Source of the DNA: a virus
DNA length: 62,690 nt
Direction: 5' to 3' (one strand)
IMG/VR virus record: IMGVR_UViG_3300032883_000564
Coordinates: 1 to 62,690 of that record
The notes under the pieces were generated by a model. The model was not told the DNA's origin, ran no database searches, and saw only the letters and a list, made by a program, of their open reading frames with translations. The position numbers and the translations under genes were made by a program. Below are positions 8,810 to 17,633 of this stretch, piece by piece; the first letter of the stretch is position 1, and the number at the start of each line of letters is the position of its first letter.

Positions 8810-9394
8810 TTAAGGTATGATCTGCCCTTTCACGGCCCCAGCCGCGTCCACGATCGCGGCCCGGTGGCGCGCAACCCCACCAAGCTCGTAGTACACCGTC
8901 AGGTAAACGTGATTGACCAAGGCCGTATGCGCCCCACCGATGACGGGATCTGAAGTCGCGCTAATAGCGATCCCAAACCCCGAATCTATGTCCCCGGGTC
9001 CCCACTGTTCACCCCACAGCTCCTCCGGTCCACCGTAGGACTTGTAGGCGCCGAGGGCTGGCGACGTGCCCCACACCGTCACCAAGTCTGCCATCTCGGT
9101 TGCCCCAATGACGCCGCCCTTCACGATCCGGATGCGGTAGTCGCGAACAGGGTTGTTGAACTGGCGACGCTTGACGCGGGCCGAGATGCCGCGTACCACC
9201 GCATTACCAGGCACCACAAGACCGAAAGCCGTCAGCTTCAGGTAGTGGGTTATCACGCTAGCACCAAAGATCGGCGCCGCCGCGAAGTTGGCGTCCTCCA
9301 CCTTGGCGTAGTCCATCAAGATCCAGGCGACCGTCCCCACAGAGGCGTCGTCGGCAACTGTGCCCGGGCTCAGGGGACCTAGCGCACGGCTCAT
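8810..9394 (-). CDS. Tail-region structural protein, 194 aa
   Basis: Starts MSRALGPLSPGTVADDASVG and is beta rich throughout, with no catalytic motif or membrane segment. Similar-looking proteins near distal-tail genes are usually annotated as hypothetical virion proteins. It starts 3 bp after the stop of the distal-tail gene. The HNH gene at 8293-8805 separates it from the hub gene. Confidence 0.7.
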   Translation of the reverse strand: MSRALGPLSPGTVADDASVGTVAWILMDYAKVEDANFAAAPIFGASVITHYLKLTAFGLVVPGNAVVRGISARVKRRQFNNPVRDYRIRIVKGGVIGATEMADLVTVWGTSPALGAYKSYGGPEELWGEQWGPGDIDSGFGIAISATSDPVIGGAHTALVNHVYLTVYYELGGVARHRAAIVDAAGAVKGQIIP

Positions 9395-9397
9395 CGT

Positions 9398-10345
9398 CTA
9401 CGCCATGTGCGAGTGGAGCAACCAGACGTACAGCTTGAGGTTTGGCGTCCCAGCGTCCGTATAGCGCATGCTATTGGTGCCCGGCTGCAGCTCCATCAGG
9501 ACGGCCTGCGTGGCACCGAGCGCCAGGTTCGGCGTCTCGTCAGCCCACGAATACCCGCCGTCCGTGCTCAGGCGAGCTCGACCGAGGCCCGGGGCTGCGT
9601 TCACCGACAGGACGTGGTTCGCCGTGGCGCCGGTTCCGGTGACCTGGAACTGGGCACCTGTCGTCAGGTTCTCGATCTTCGGATTCGTGAAGCCGTTCAC
9701 GGCCTGGCTGGCAAAGCGGAAGACGACGCGTTGGCTCTCAAGGTCGCCGTCGTTGATCAGGTTGAAGGCGTAGCCATCAGGCGGGGCCGCGCTCGTGATC
9801 GTAAAGACGGCGAACGTGTAGTCGGGAGCGATCGGTTCGCCGACAACCGCTGCCGCCAGAGCCTCGGCCGTATAGCTGTGCGCCGTGAGCCACTCCGCCG
9901 TCAGCGGCGCGAAGAAGTGCGGGTCCGGAAGCCGGAAGTCGAGTGAGACGGGCAGGTGGATCGCGTTCTCCCTGTTCCTCTGAAGCGGCGGCCTCGCCGC
10001 GAGGCGGGCATAACTCCACCGCTGATCGCCGCCCGTGAACGGGTCATACCGCCAGAGCTTTCGCAGGCCGTCTACCCGAGCTGCACCGCAGGCAGCCAGG
10101 AGCATCGCGCGGTACAGAGCGTCGAAGTCGGCCACGGAGTCGGCGTACAGCGCGAAGCCGATCCTGGCCTCACCAACCGCCATCGGCGGCCGGCCAACAC
10201 CATGAAGGTCGAAGGCTCCATCCGCGCCAAGGGCTTCCTGAAGAGCCAGGCGGTACGGGACCCCGAGATCCTCTTCGCGCTCCAGCGTCGGGATCTCCCA
10301 CGGGTTCAGGTCGTCCAGATCCGTCAGCTTCCAGAAGCGCCTCAC
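9398..10345 (-). CDS. Distal tail protein-like (Dit-type)
   Basis: 315 aa. It overlaps the tape-measure stop by 4 bp (ATGA-type). Position between the tape measure and the hub is where Dit proteins lie in siphoviruses. The N-terminal half (WEIPTLEREEDLGVPYRL ... RLPDPHFFA) fits the Dit ring domain with the conserved P-D-P-x-F near its end. The C-terminal half is a beta-rich galectin-like region. The role would be the ring joining the tail tube to the tip. Confidence 0.7.
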   Translation of the reverse strand: MRRFWKLTDLDDLNPWEIPTLEREEDLGVPYRLALQEALGADGAFDLHGVGRPPMAVGEARIGFALYADSVADFDALYRAMLLAACGAARVDGLRKLWRYDPFTGGDQRWSYARLAARPPLQRNRENAIHLPVSLDFRLPDPHFFAPLTAEWLTAHSYTAEALAAAVVGEPIAPDYTFAVFTITSAAPPDGYAFNLINDGDLESQRVVFRFASQAVNGFTNPKIENLTTGAQFQVTGTGATANHVLSVNAAPGLGRARLSTDGGYSWADETPNLALGATQAVLMELQPGTNSMRYTDAGTPNLKLYVWLLHSHMA

Positions 10346-13300
10346 GGTATCACTCCTTTGGCACGCAGCGCCTGCACGAAGACCCGGCTGGCCACCTCAC
10401 CCACCTGGCGACCGACGTCCGCTGGCTGGCCGGTAGCCGCGACGACGTTCACGGTCAGGTCAACGTCGATCACGTTTGCCCGACCACCAGACGCTCCGCC
10501 GGCCAGAGACAGGAGCCGCTCCGTGTCGCCGTGCGAAAACACTCGCGTGTTCGGCGGAGCGTAGATCAGCTCAGTCCCTTGCTCACCGACCAGGCTGAAG
10601 CCGCTCGTGATTCCACCACTTTGAAATCCCTGCGGGATCTGGAGGCTGTTCAGAACCCAGGCCGCGTGGCCGGCTGCGTCGCCGAGATTCCAGGTCTTGG
10701 GGCCGGCATAGTTCATCGCGTCGCCCACGCCACGCGTCAAGCCCTGCGCGTAGTCAGCTGAGCCGGCCAGGGCGAGGTTCTTGTCGGTCACAGTGCCGGC
10801 CGAATCCCCGAGCTTCCGCGTAAAGAAGCCCAGGTAATCCGTGGCGCCACCAATCACGCCGCTCATGGTGTCGGTCTGCTTCACCGCGTTCGCAGTAGCC
10901 AGCGTGTGGATGCCTGTGGCCCAGGTAAGGTCGTTGACCTTCCCTGAGTAGATTCCGATGTTGGTCGTGATCGTCGCCACCATGTCTTTGAGCTCGCGCT
11001 CTGTCGGCAGCGTCTGGTCTGCCAGCGTCGCCCGATCCTGCATGACGCGATGCTCGGCGGTGTAGACAGCCTGCTGCGCCTGGAGCGCGGCGATCTGGTC
11101 CCGGATGCCCTGGGTCTGTTCCTGCGTCGCGCCAGCGGCCTCTTGAAGCGCCAACTGGTACTGAAGCGTGTCGATCGACAGCTGCAGGTTCGCGGTCTCC
11201 ACCGTCGGGCCGCTGAGGAGCTGACCAAGGGCGCTCTGAAGCGAGCTGACCAGCTCGGTGCCGACGCCGTATGCGAATTGGGCGGCCGCATCCCGGCCTT
11301 CACCGAAGCTCGTATTGACCTCCTGCATCGCCAGTTCGAAGTCGAGCGCCTTCCGCCCCAGGCCATCAACTCCAAGCTCGAGGCCGAGGTTGTACAGCTC
11401 ACGCACGCCGGCCTGCGCATAGCCCGGGATGTCCTGGAGCTGCACCGCGAACAGGCCGATATCGACCATCACGCCCCAGATGCTCTGCTTCAGGGCCTCG
11501 TGGGCCGCGATCTCGTCAGAGAACGCCTGGATGGCCGCGCCCTGTGCCGGCGCCAAGCCAAGCTTCAGGGTCTCAGCAAGGTTCAGCGTGCCCTCATTCG
11601 CCAGCTTCGCCGCCTCCCAGAAACGCCCAGCCTCCACCGTCCCGTAGGACTGCTTCAGCTTTTCCTGCTCGACTGCATAGCGATTTGCGGCCTCCGCGGC
11701 GTCCTTCTCCGCCTGGGTGCGGGCGTTCACCAGCTCCAGCTGGGCTTGCTGGGCGGGGTTCAGGTTCGCTCGGACCGCCTCAGCGAGCGATATCACGCCG
11801 TCGTCGAGGAACTTCCCCAGCTCGGTGTTCAGGGCCTCGGTGTCGCCCTTAGCAGCGGCCATCAGGACGGTGAAGCCCAAGAGGGCGGGGGTAACACCAG
11901 CATCGATGCAGGCGTAGAACAGTTTGAGAAGGTCAATCTGGTTCCGCCACGCCTTCTCGCCGGTAGTCAGCTCTGCAGTCGTAGCCGCCATCTCGAAGCG
12001 GGCTGCGGCCCAGGCGGGGATACCGTTGGCCGTGGCCTCGGCCAGGGTGATGGTGCCGTCGGCCAGGATGTCGACGACTTCCTTGGCCTTCTCGGACGCT
12101 CCGCCGGCGCCAGACACGGCGCCCTGGAAGTCGGAGACGCCCTTCGTGGCAGGCAGCGTGGCCGCGGCCAGCTGACCGAACTGGGTCAGCATCTTGTTGA
12201 TGTAGTCGCCAGCGATGCCCGGTACTTGGGTCACCATGGTCGGCATGTTGAACTTCGCTACGGCGAACGCGATGGGAATGGTGACGCCGGACGCCAGCAT
12301 GTCCATGAAGCGAACGATCTGGTTGGCCGCGAGGGCGTCGAGCAGCGGCAGGACCTGGATCATCATCTCCGTGGGCATCGCGAACAGCTGCTTAGTGATC
12401 GCCTCAATCTTGGCGGAGGCATCCGGGCCAAGTGCCTCGAACAGCCGCTGGCCCAAGATCTTCATCTCGTCCGACACGTCGGTCAGGTACTTGCCCATCG
12501 CGTCGAGCCTGGCGTTGACAGCGTCAAGCTCGCCTGCGGGCGCAGCCTTACCCAGCGCCTCCAGCTCGTTCTTGCGCCTTTCCAGCTGTAGCTGCTCGAG
12601 AGACAGGCCCAGCTTCGCGATGACGACGTCGGACAGGTTCGTGACGGCAGTCCCGACGCTCTTCACGTCGGTCAGGTAGGCCGCGAAGTCATCTGCGGCC
12701 CTTTGGCTGGCGCCGCCGGTGGCGTCGAGACCAGCCGCCAGCAGGATCAGCGCGCCGGGCAGCTGCGCAAGGTGCAGTATGGAACCGCCCAGCACTTCGT
12801 CGAACTTCTTCACCTCCGGGTGAAGCGCCAGGAAGTCGCTTGCCATCTTTTCAAGCTGCGGGTTCAGGTACTCGGCCAGCGCCGGAACCTGCGCGATGAT
12901 GTCCCGGAGCTCAGCCATCGTGGGGTTTGTCGCCATGACCTGGTCGGCGAGCAGCTTCATACGCTGCGTCAGGGCGTCGTAGATGTCGCTACGGAAAGCG
13001 CCCGGCAGCGAGGCGGCCAGGCGGTCAGCCTCGTCCTTCATCTGCCCAGCCAGGCCAATCCAGTACTGCATGACAGCCGCGTGCGCCTGCTCGGCCGTCA
13101 TGCCCTCCTTGGTAGCCTCGGTCAGCAGGTCGGTGGCGCTGCCGACGTCCTTTATCGCAGAGGCTGTGTTCTTCGCATCATTCTGCGTACCCCTGAACAA
13201 GGAGATGATCCCGGCACCAGTGAATTTCCTCGCGACCTGATCGAGGGCAACCAAGGCACCTACCACGAGCGCAATTGGTCCCAGCGTCGTGGCCATAGCA

Positions 13301-14361
13301 TCTCCGAAGGCTATGGAGGCGGCTCCAGCAACGCCCTCCGAAGCAGCAAGGCCCACCAGGGCAGTGGCATAAGCCACCGCCGGGGCGATGAAACCAGCTA
13401 TTGCCGTGAGTGCAAAAGCAGCCCCCGCAGTTAGAGCTGCTGCGGCTACCAGGCTCAGGGAAGAAGCTAAGGGGGTAAGAGCCTCAAGGAACGGCTTGAC
13501 GGCGTCTGCTGCGTTCTGAAACCCTTCGATGAGGCTGCTAGTGAACTCCCGTATCCGGGGCTGGACATCGGTAAAGCCTGTTGCCACGCTCGTTAATGCA
13601 GGCATAAGGGCCATGCCAATCTGCATCTTGACGCCAGCGATGGCCTCGTTCATGTCCCGCTGGGCGAAGGTGTAGGCTTTAATGGAAGCTACGTTGTCTC
13701 CAGTAAGGGTGACGCCCAGCTTATCCGCCTCGGCGGACAGTTCCTTTAGTCCCTCACTGCCAGCATTCAACAGAGGGATCATGTCCTTGCCTGAGCGACC
13801 GAAGAGCTGCATCGCTAGGCCGGTCTTCTCCAAGCCGTTGGGCATCGCCTTAAATTGGTCAGCCAAGGGGAGCAGGATATCCATCATGGGCTTGATGTTG
13901 CCACTAGCATCGGTCGCCTTGATGCCAATGTCCGCGAGGATCTCGCCCATGGACTTGCCGCCGGTCGTGACGCCCGTCTCCTCGTCGGAGACGCCCTTCA
14001 ACTTCTTGGCGAAGATGCCTATGGAGCGGCTTGCATCATCAGCGCCGAGACCGAAGTGCTTAAAGGCGAAGAGCAGTTGAGAGGAAGCTTCCGAGGATAA
14101 TCCAGTCTCACGACTGAGTTTGGCGACGGCAAGTCCTAGTTCCTGAGTAGCACTAATGGCGCCCGTGATCGTTCGGAAGCTCACGAATCCGGCGGCGGCG
14201 GCGGCGATGGCCGGCCCCGCGGCCAGGAGCGGCTGGGTCAGTCCAGAGGTGATAGCGTTGCCGGTCCTCGTCAGCTGCGAGGATGTCGTCTTCAGCCCAG
14301 AGTCCAGCTTGGAGGTATCCGTTGACAGCTCCAGGACGGCCTGGCCCAAGACCTCAGTCAC
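10342..14361 (-). CDS. Tail tape measure protein
   Basis: 1339 aa, the longest gene of the window. The N-terminus (LELSTDTSKLDSGLKTTSSQ) is typical of tape measures, followed by long Ala-rich helices and several hydrophobic stretches at about 285-375. The C-terminal part holds coiled coils and a GFSLVGEQGTELIY-type motif common near the end of these proteins. It lies downstream of the tail chaperones and upstream of the distal-tail protein. At roughly 0.15 nm per residue the tail would be near 200 nm; this is an estimate from the general rule. Confidence 0.95.
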   Translation of the reverse strand: MTEVLGQAVLELSTDTSKLDSGLKTTSSQLTRTGNAITSGLTQPLLAAGPAIAAAAAGFVSFRTITGAISATQELGLAVAKLSRETGLSSEASSQLLFAFKHFGLGADDASRSIGIFAKKLKGVSDEETGVTTGGKSMGEILADIGIKATDASGNIKPMMDILLPLADQFKAMPNGLEKTGLAMQLFGRSGKDMIPLLNAGSEGLKELSAEADKLGVTLTGDNVASIKAYTFAQRDMNEAIAGVKMQIGMALMPALTSVATGFTDVQPRIREFTSSLIEGFQNAADAVKPFLEALTPLASSLSLVAAAALTAGAAFALTAIAGFIAPAVAYATALVGLAASEGVAGAASIAFGDAMATTLGPIALVVGALVALDQVARKFTGAGIISLFRGTQNDAKNTASAIKDVGSATDLLTEATKEGMTAEQAHAAVMQYWIGLAGQMKDEADRLAASLPGAFRSDIYDALTQRMKLLADQVMATNPTMAELRDIIAQVPALAEYLNPQLEKMASDFLALHPEVKKFDEVLGGSILHLAQLPGALILLAAGLDATGGASQRAADDFAAYLTDVKSVGTAVTNLSDVVIAKLGLSLEQLQLERRKNELEALGKAAPAGELDAVNARLDAMGKYLTDVSDEMKILGQRLFEALGPDASAKIEAITKQLFAMPTEMMIQVLPLLDALAANQIVRFMDMLASGVTIPIAFAVAKFNMPTMVTQVPGIAGDYINKMLTQFGQLAAATLPATKGVSDFQGAVSGAGGASEKAKEVVDILADGTITLAEATANGIPAWAAARFEMAATTAELTTGEKAWRNQIDLLKLFYACIDAGVTPALLGFTVLMAAAKGDTEALNTELGKFLDDGVISLAEAVRANLNPAQQAQLELVNARTQAEKDAAEAANRYAVEQEKLKQSYGTVEAGRFWEAAKLANEGTLNLAETLKLGLAPAQGAAIQAFSDEIAAHEALKQSIWGVMVDIGLFAVQLQDIPGYAQAGVRELYNLGLELGVDGLGRKALDFELAMQEVNTSFGEGRDAAAQFAYGVGTELVSSLQSALGQLLSGPTVETANLQLSIDTLQYQLALQEAAGATQEQTQGIRDQIAALQAQQAVYTAEHRVMQDRATLADQTLPTERELKDMVATITTNIGIYSGKVNDLTWATGIHTLATANAVKQTDTMSGVIGGATDYLGFFTRKLGDSAGTVTDKNLALAGSADYAQGLTRGVGDAMNYAGPKTWNLGDAAGHAAWVLNSLQIPQGFQSGGITSGFSLVGEQGTELIYAPPNTRVFSHGDTERLLSLAGGASGGRANVIDVDLTVNVVAATGQPADVGRQVGEVASRVFVQALRAKGVIP

Positions 14362-14371
14362 GGCGCACCTC

Positions 14372-14401
14372 TTGACACCTCGTTGCTACCAGCGCTAGAC
14401 T
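14372..14401 (+). promoter_or_regulatory. Sigma-70-like promoter of the lipoprotein moron
   Basis: TTGACA (14372-14377), 18-base spacer, TAGACT (14396-14401). It points rightward into the plus-strand lipoprotein gene and lies in the gap in front of the tape-measure start, so the gene can be expressed independently of the tail operon. Confidence 0.6.
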
Positions 14402-14433
14402 GCGTTCGCCCCGCAGAAACAGGAGCGATTCTC

Positions 14434-14760
14434 ATGCGTTTCCTTCCTGTGGTCCTCTCTGCCGCCCTCATCGCGGTAGCCGTCTCCTGCTCGGGTAGCA
14501 GCGGGCCAGCTAGCACCAGACCCGAGCTCCACAGTCTCGCCGCCGAGATCTGTGGCGAGCTGAAGCCCTACTCGCTGGCGGATGGCCAGCATTTCCTCGC
14601 CGTCAACGGCTTGAACGCCGCCCAGACAGTCGTGGACAGGGCCGACCCTGGCCACATCGTCACGATTCAGGAGTACAGCGACGCACTCGACTCCGTGTGC
14701 CCCCAAACAGTAAGGCGCTTTCTCGGAGACCAGAGCTTCTACGACTGGCTGACTGACTGA
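14434..14760 (+). CDS. Small secreted lipoprotein (moron)
   Basis: 108 aa. ATG at 14434 follows AGGAG by 8 bases. The N-terminus MRFLPVVLSAALIAVAVSC is a classical lipoprotein signal peptide with the lipobox cysteine at residue 19, then a Ser/Gly linker. The mature part is helical and acidic with two further cysteines (EICGEL, DSVCPQ) that could pair. It is on the plus strand inside the minus-strand tail operon with its own promoter. Such lipoproteins are often expressed from prophages and can exclude superinfecting phages; here that is only inferred. Confidence 0.7.
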   Translation: MRFLPVVLSAALIAVAVSCSGSSGPASTRPELHSLAAEICGELKPYSLADGQHFLAVNGLNAAQTVVDRADPGHIVTIQEYSDALDSVCPQTVRRFLGDQSFYDWLTD

Positions 14761-14762
14761 GC

Positions 14763-15059
14763 TCACGCCTGCCCCTCCGCGTGCTCCCTACTGAAGGCGA
14801 TCCCCTTGCTCGCCAGGAACTCCGGTGAAGGCGGTTTGTGCGCTGCGCCCCCGATCGCCTCACGCCAGCCATCCTGAATGCGCCGCGCATCGCTCTTCTC
14901 CAGGGTGCCAGAGCCCATCGCCACCACCTCGCACATCAGCATCGATTCCTGAGCCTGAAGGCCCCGCATCGCCAGCGCGTACGCCCCCACCAGGGGCAGC
15001 GGCACCTCCAACCAGTCAAGCGGGCTGCCGCCGTAGAACCGCTGCAGGGCTGGGATCAC
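14763..15059 (-). CDS. Tail assembly chaperone, second component (candidate)
   Basis: 98 aa, starting at GTG 15059 in a GTGA overlap with the stop of the preceding gene. It lies directly upstream of the tape measure (apart from the plus-strand lipoprotein), the usual place of the T-type chaperone. Many phages make it by programmed frameshift; here the start overlap suggests re-initiation instead, and I see no clear slippery site. Confidence 0.6.
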   Translation of the reverse strand: MIPALQRFYGGSPLDWLEVPLPLVGAYALAMRGLQAQESMLMCEVVAMGSGTLEKSDARRIQDGWREAIGGAAHKPPSPEFLASKGIAFSREHAEGQA

Positions 15060-15568
15060 ATGACCCCAGCCCGCTTCATCAGCATCATCAGCGGACCCGC
15101 CTTCCCTTTCTGCACCAGGCAGGCTAAAAAAGATACCCAGATGTCGGACAATTGGCCCGGCAGCAGGCGATCTAGCACCTCACCGGGCAAGTCCGGCAGC
15201 GCCGTCTGTACCAATCCGCGGAGGCGCTGCACGTACTCCGCTTCCTCCTCCGGCGTCGGCTCTACGAGCTTCTCCAGCTCCTCGCAGCGGTCGGTGAGAT
15301 GCTTGACGGCCAGACGCTGCTTCAGTCCCCAGGTGTCGCGGTTCGCCAGATCGTAGGCGACGCCATCGATCAGAACGAACTCGCGCGTCAGCGGGTCAAG
15401 TTGGGCCAGTGTCAGTAGGGGCTCGCGCCGCGCCGGGTCGACCAACGACACGGGCGGCAGCTCAGAACTTCGGGGCACGATCGGGGCTATCGGCTCAGCG
15501 GCGGCCCCCGCCGTCTGCGCCCGGGGCTTGGACCGGGGCTTGGCCTTGTCCGTTGCGGACTTCGCCAT
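15056..15568 (-). CDS. Tail assembly chaperone, first component (candidate)
   Basis: 170 aa. AAGGAGG lies 6 bases before the ATG at 15568. A basic, disordered N-terminus is followed by a helical domain with acidic runs (EELEKLVEPTPEEEAEYVQ). Size, position after the tail tube and before the tape measure, and pairing with the short downstream gene fit a G-type tail chaperone. Identification is by gene order. Confidence 0.65.
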   Translation of the reverse strand: MAKSATDKAKPRSKPRAQTAGAAAEPIAPIVPRSSELPPVSLVDPARREPLLTLAQLDPLTREFVLIDGVAYDLANRDTWGLKQRLAVKHLTDRCEELEKLVEPTPEEEAEYVQRLRGLVQTALPDLPGEVLDRLLPGQLSDIWVSFLACLVQKGKAGPLMMLMKRAGVM

Positions 15569-15716
15569 CTGTGACCTCCTTAAAAGCTATGCCGTGAGCA
15601 CGGCAGAATCGCTCTAGCTCCTCCATGCGCCGTCGGGCCTCCCGACGGTGGAACTGCTGTGCCTGCTTATGCCGGCGCGCCTCGTCTAGGAGACGGGTCG
15701 CCTGGACAGGGATCAC
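15495..15716 (-). CDS. Small basic helical protein, 73 aa
   Basis: Starts at GTG 15716 in a GTGA overlap with the upstream tail-completion gene. It is rich in Arg and Lys (RRHKQAQQFHRREARRRMEE) and predicted to be one long helix. It overlaps the start of the tail chaperone gene by 74 bp in another frame, a long but plausible overlap in this dense operon. Function unknown. Confidence 0.5.
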   Translation of the reverse strand: MIPVQATRLLDEARRHKQAQQFHRREARRRMEELERFCRAHGIAFKEVTDGEVRNGQGQAPVQAPGADGGGRR

Positions 15717-16072
15717 CCGCCGACCGCCATGCGCTGGAAGTTCGTCACCACCCGCCGACCGAGCGTCGGATAGACCACATCCGCTGCGCCCCGCAGCGTC
15801 CCGTAGCGGCGTTCGAGGTGGATGAAGTACGGACAATCCCACGATCCCCAGCTCCCACCAGCCTTGCTGCCGAAACCGCTGGCACGGCGGAGAACCTTGA
15901 TGCTTCCCTCGGCCCGGCCAGTCCGGTTGCGCCAGCCGCGGTGGTTTGTCTTCGCCTCGCCAACGCAGGCCTCCATCGTCTCGTTGAGGCCTGCGATTGA
16001 GGCAGCCTGGGCCCGCTGCGTCAGACGCGGCCCGTTATAGCTCACGAGCCGCAGTCTGAGGATGCTGGCCAT
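15713..16072 (-). CDS. Tail completion / head-tail joining protein (HK97 gp10-like)
   Basis: 119 aa. The start at 16072 lies two bases after the stop of the tail-tube gene. The pattern of an N-terminal helix, NRTGRAEGSIKVL and a later Y-F-I-H-L-E-R-R-Y-G segment resembles HK97 gp10-family proteins. In most phages this gene precedes the tube gene; here it follows it. Confidence 0.55.
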   Translation of the reverse strand: MASILRLRLVSYNGPRLTQRAQAASIAGLNETMEACVGEAKTNHRGWRNRTGRAEGSIKVLRRASGFGSKAGGSWGSWDCPYFIHLERRYGTLRGAADVVYPTLGRRVVTNFQRMAVGG

Positions 16073-16074
16073 GG

Positions 16075-16692
16075 CTAGGCTGGCGGCAGCGGGTCGGCGT
16101 CCATGGCCACCAGGTGGCCGAAGCGCTCGGCTTGAGTGGCAGCGTTCGGGTCGCTGATGACCGTCCACTCCGTGTCCAGGACCGCCATGTCATCCGCCAG
16201 GAACTTCACCGCTGGATTGCCGCTCTGGGAGACGCGGGTCAGGCGGTAGTCGAGGCCCAAGCTTGGGCCGCCGACCGGTATCGGCACGTTCCTGTAGGGC
16301 GACGGTGCCCGGATCAGCATGGCAATCTGGGCCACGGACTGGCCCTGGTACATCGTGACGGTCCGGTAGCCGGCCGCACCGATGACGGGCGGCGTGTCGA
16401 CGACGGTCACGTTGTTCAGGACCTTGGCGAAGTTCTCCAGTGTGAGGTCGGCCAGCGCGAAGCTGACGACCATCGACTCCTCTGTCCTGGAGATCTTGGC
16501 CGGCGCCGTGTCCTGATCGGCGCGCAGCTCCTTCAGTGTCTGGTTGTGCTTGGCGTTGACGCCGCCCTTCGTCCGCCCCAGGCGCACCCAGTTCCCTGCT
16601 GGGACGGCGTTGATGAGGGGGAAGGTCTCGCCCACCGGGGCCACATAGACCTCAGCGGGGCCAGCGATTATCTCAAACGGGGACTCTGACAT
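16075..16692 (-). CDS. Major tail protein (tail tube)
   Basis: 205 aa. The N-terminus has the motif IIAGPAEVYVAPVGETFP, common at the start of phage tail-tube proteins, followed by a beta-sandwich and NVTVVDTPPVIGAAG. It lies between tail completion genes and the chaperones. The leader carries a strong hairpin terminator (16707-16744) just before the RBS, which suggests its level is set by a separate transcript or by read-through. Confidence 0.8.
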   Translation of the reverse strand: MSESPFEIIAGPAEVYVAPVGETFPLINAVPAGNWVRLGRTKGGVNAKHNQTLKELRADQDTAPAKISRTEESMVVSFALADLTLENFAKVLNNVTVVDTPPVIGAAGYRTVTMYQGQSVAQIAMLIRAPSPYRNVPIPVGGPSLGLDYRLTRVSQSGNPAVKFLADDMAVLDTEWTVISDPNAATQAERFGHLVAMDADPLPPA

Positions 16693-16706
16693 GTCTTCAC
16701 CTCACG

Positions 16707-16744
16707 AAAGAAAACAGCCGCGACTGCCCGGGCAGTCGCGGCTG
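16707..16744 (-). terminator. Rho-independent terminator before the tail-tube gene
   Basis: On the minus strand a perfect 30-bp palindrome (16715-16744, arms CAGCCGCGACTGCCC and its complement) is followed by TTTTCTTTC. It ends about 15 bases before the RBS of the tail-tube gene. About 20 bp of it recur in the terminator at 23145-23174. Confidence 0.8.
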
Positions 16745-16774
16745 CGCTAGTTGGACTCTAGAACGGCGGATTAG

Positions 16775-17131
16775 CTACGTCTCACCCTCGTCTGGCACGG
16801 GCTCAGCCGCCATGCTCTCCACAGCGCTCTCGACGGCGGTCCCTTCGCTCCCAGGCACCCCCGACGCGCCCGTCCCAGGTGCTGGTATCGTCTCCGACGC
16901 CTCGCTCCCCGGCACCGGCATCTGAACGTAGGGCCAGCCTCTCTCGGGCTCAGGCGCTGGCTCGGGCCGCGGCGCATCCGTATCCCACTCGGCGCTGGGG
17001 TCCAGGAGCAGGCGCTGCGCCACGTCCATGTCCACCTCGATCGTCTCGCCCCTGGCCCACCTGAAGCCGGAGGTCGGATCGTCGAGGATGCCGCACGGGC
17101 CCATGTAGGTCATCTGAGCTTTCTTCTTCAT
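16775..17131 (-). CDS. Small acidic protein, 118 aa
   Basis: Start after GGGGGAGG. Residues 1-45 (MKKKAQMTYMGPCGILDD) look folded; the rest is a Pro/Glu/Gly/Ser-rich disordered tail. It ends 30 bp before a strong terminator. It may be a head or tail accessory protein; no family recognised. Confidence 0.65.
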   Translation of the reverse strand: MKKKAQMTYMGPCGILDDPTSGFRWARGETIEVDMDVAQRLLLDPSAEWDTDAPRPEPAPEPERGWPYVQMPVPGSEASETIPAPGTGASGVPGSEGTAVESAVESMAAEPVPDEGET

Positions 17132-17174
17132 GTCGCCTCCCCCATGCGTCCAGCATCTGGTATACTAAGAATAC

Positions 17175-17633
17175 TCAACTGCCTGCTGCTACCACCTCCT
17201 GAGTGCCCACCAGGGCTTCGACCACGAGCTTGTTCTCCAGGACACCCGGTACGAGACCCTCCGTGTCCTCGGCCAGGCCCGTCGGCCCGCCGCGCACCTC
17301 GCTCCAGTGCACCAGGTACGACTTGCCAGTCGAGGGCTGCTCGACCACGCGCCGACCCTTCTGATGAAGGCAAGCGAACACGGCCCGTCCGATGGATGCG
17401 GCCGCGAAGTCGCTCGTCGCCAAGCAGCGACAGGCCATGCGGTGGCGGATCAGTGGCACGCCGGGGTCGGTTCGCTCTCCCAGGCCCTCCTCGTTGAGCG
17501 ACACGCAGCCAGCCTGCTGTTCCTCGAGGGAAGCGGGGCCGACCATGACGCCACCGGGGGCAGCCTCCTGAACGGCGGGATCGGCAAGGAGCAGAACCCT
17601 CACGATCTCGGGGACGCTAGGAATGTCACTCAT
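17175..17633 (-). CDS. Tail terminator / minor capsid protein (candidate)
   Basis: 152 aa, MSDIPSVPEIVRVLLLADPAVQ. Its stretch of small helices and strands and its position after the head-closure gene, just before the tail genes, fit a tail terminator. The start overlaps the upstream stop by 4 bp. Assignment rests on synteny. Confidence 0.6.
   Translation of the reverse strand: MSDIPSVPEIVRVLLLADPAVQEAAPGGVMVGPASLEEQQAGCVSLNEEGLGERTDPGVPLIRHRMACRCLATSDFAAASIGRAVFACLHQKGRRVVEQPSTGKSYLVHWSEVRGGPTGLAEDTEGLVPGVLENKLVVEALVGTQEVVAAGS

Noticed and set aside
11050-12591. Long plus-strand open frame of 513 codons opposite the tape measure
   Set aside because: GC-rich antisense shadow: no RBS, no recognisable domain, and the minus strand clearly encodes a tape-measure protein.
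14763-15568. Programmed frameshift joining the two tail chaperone genes
   Set aside because: No clear slippery heptamer seen near the overlap; the GTGA overlap suggests re-initiation. It remains possible.
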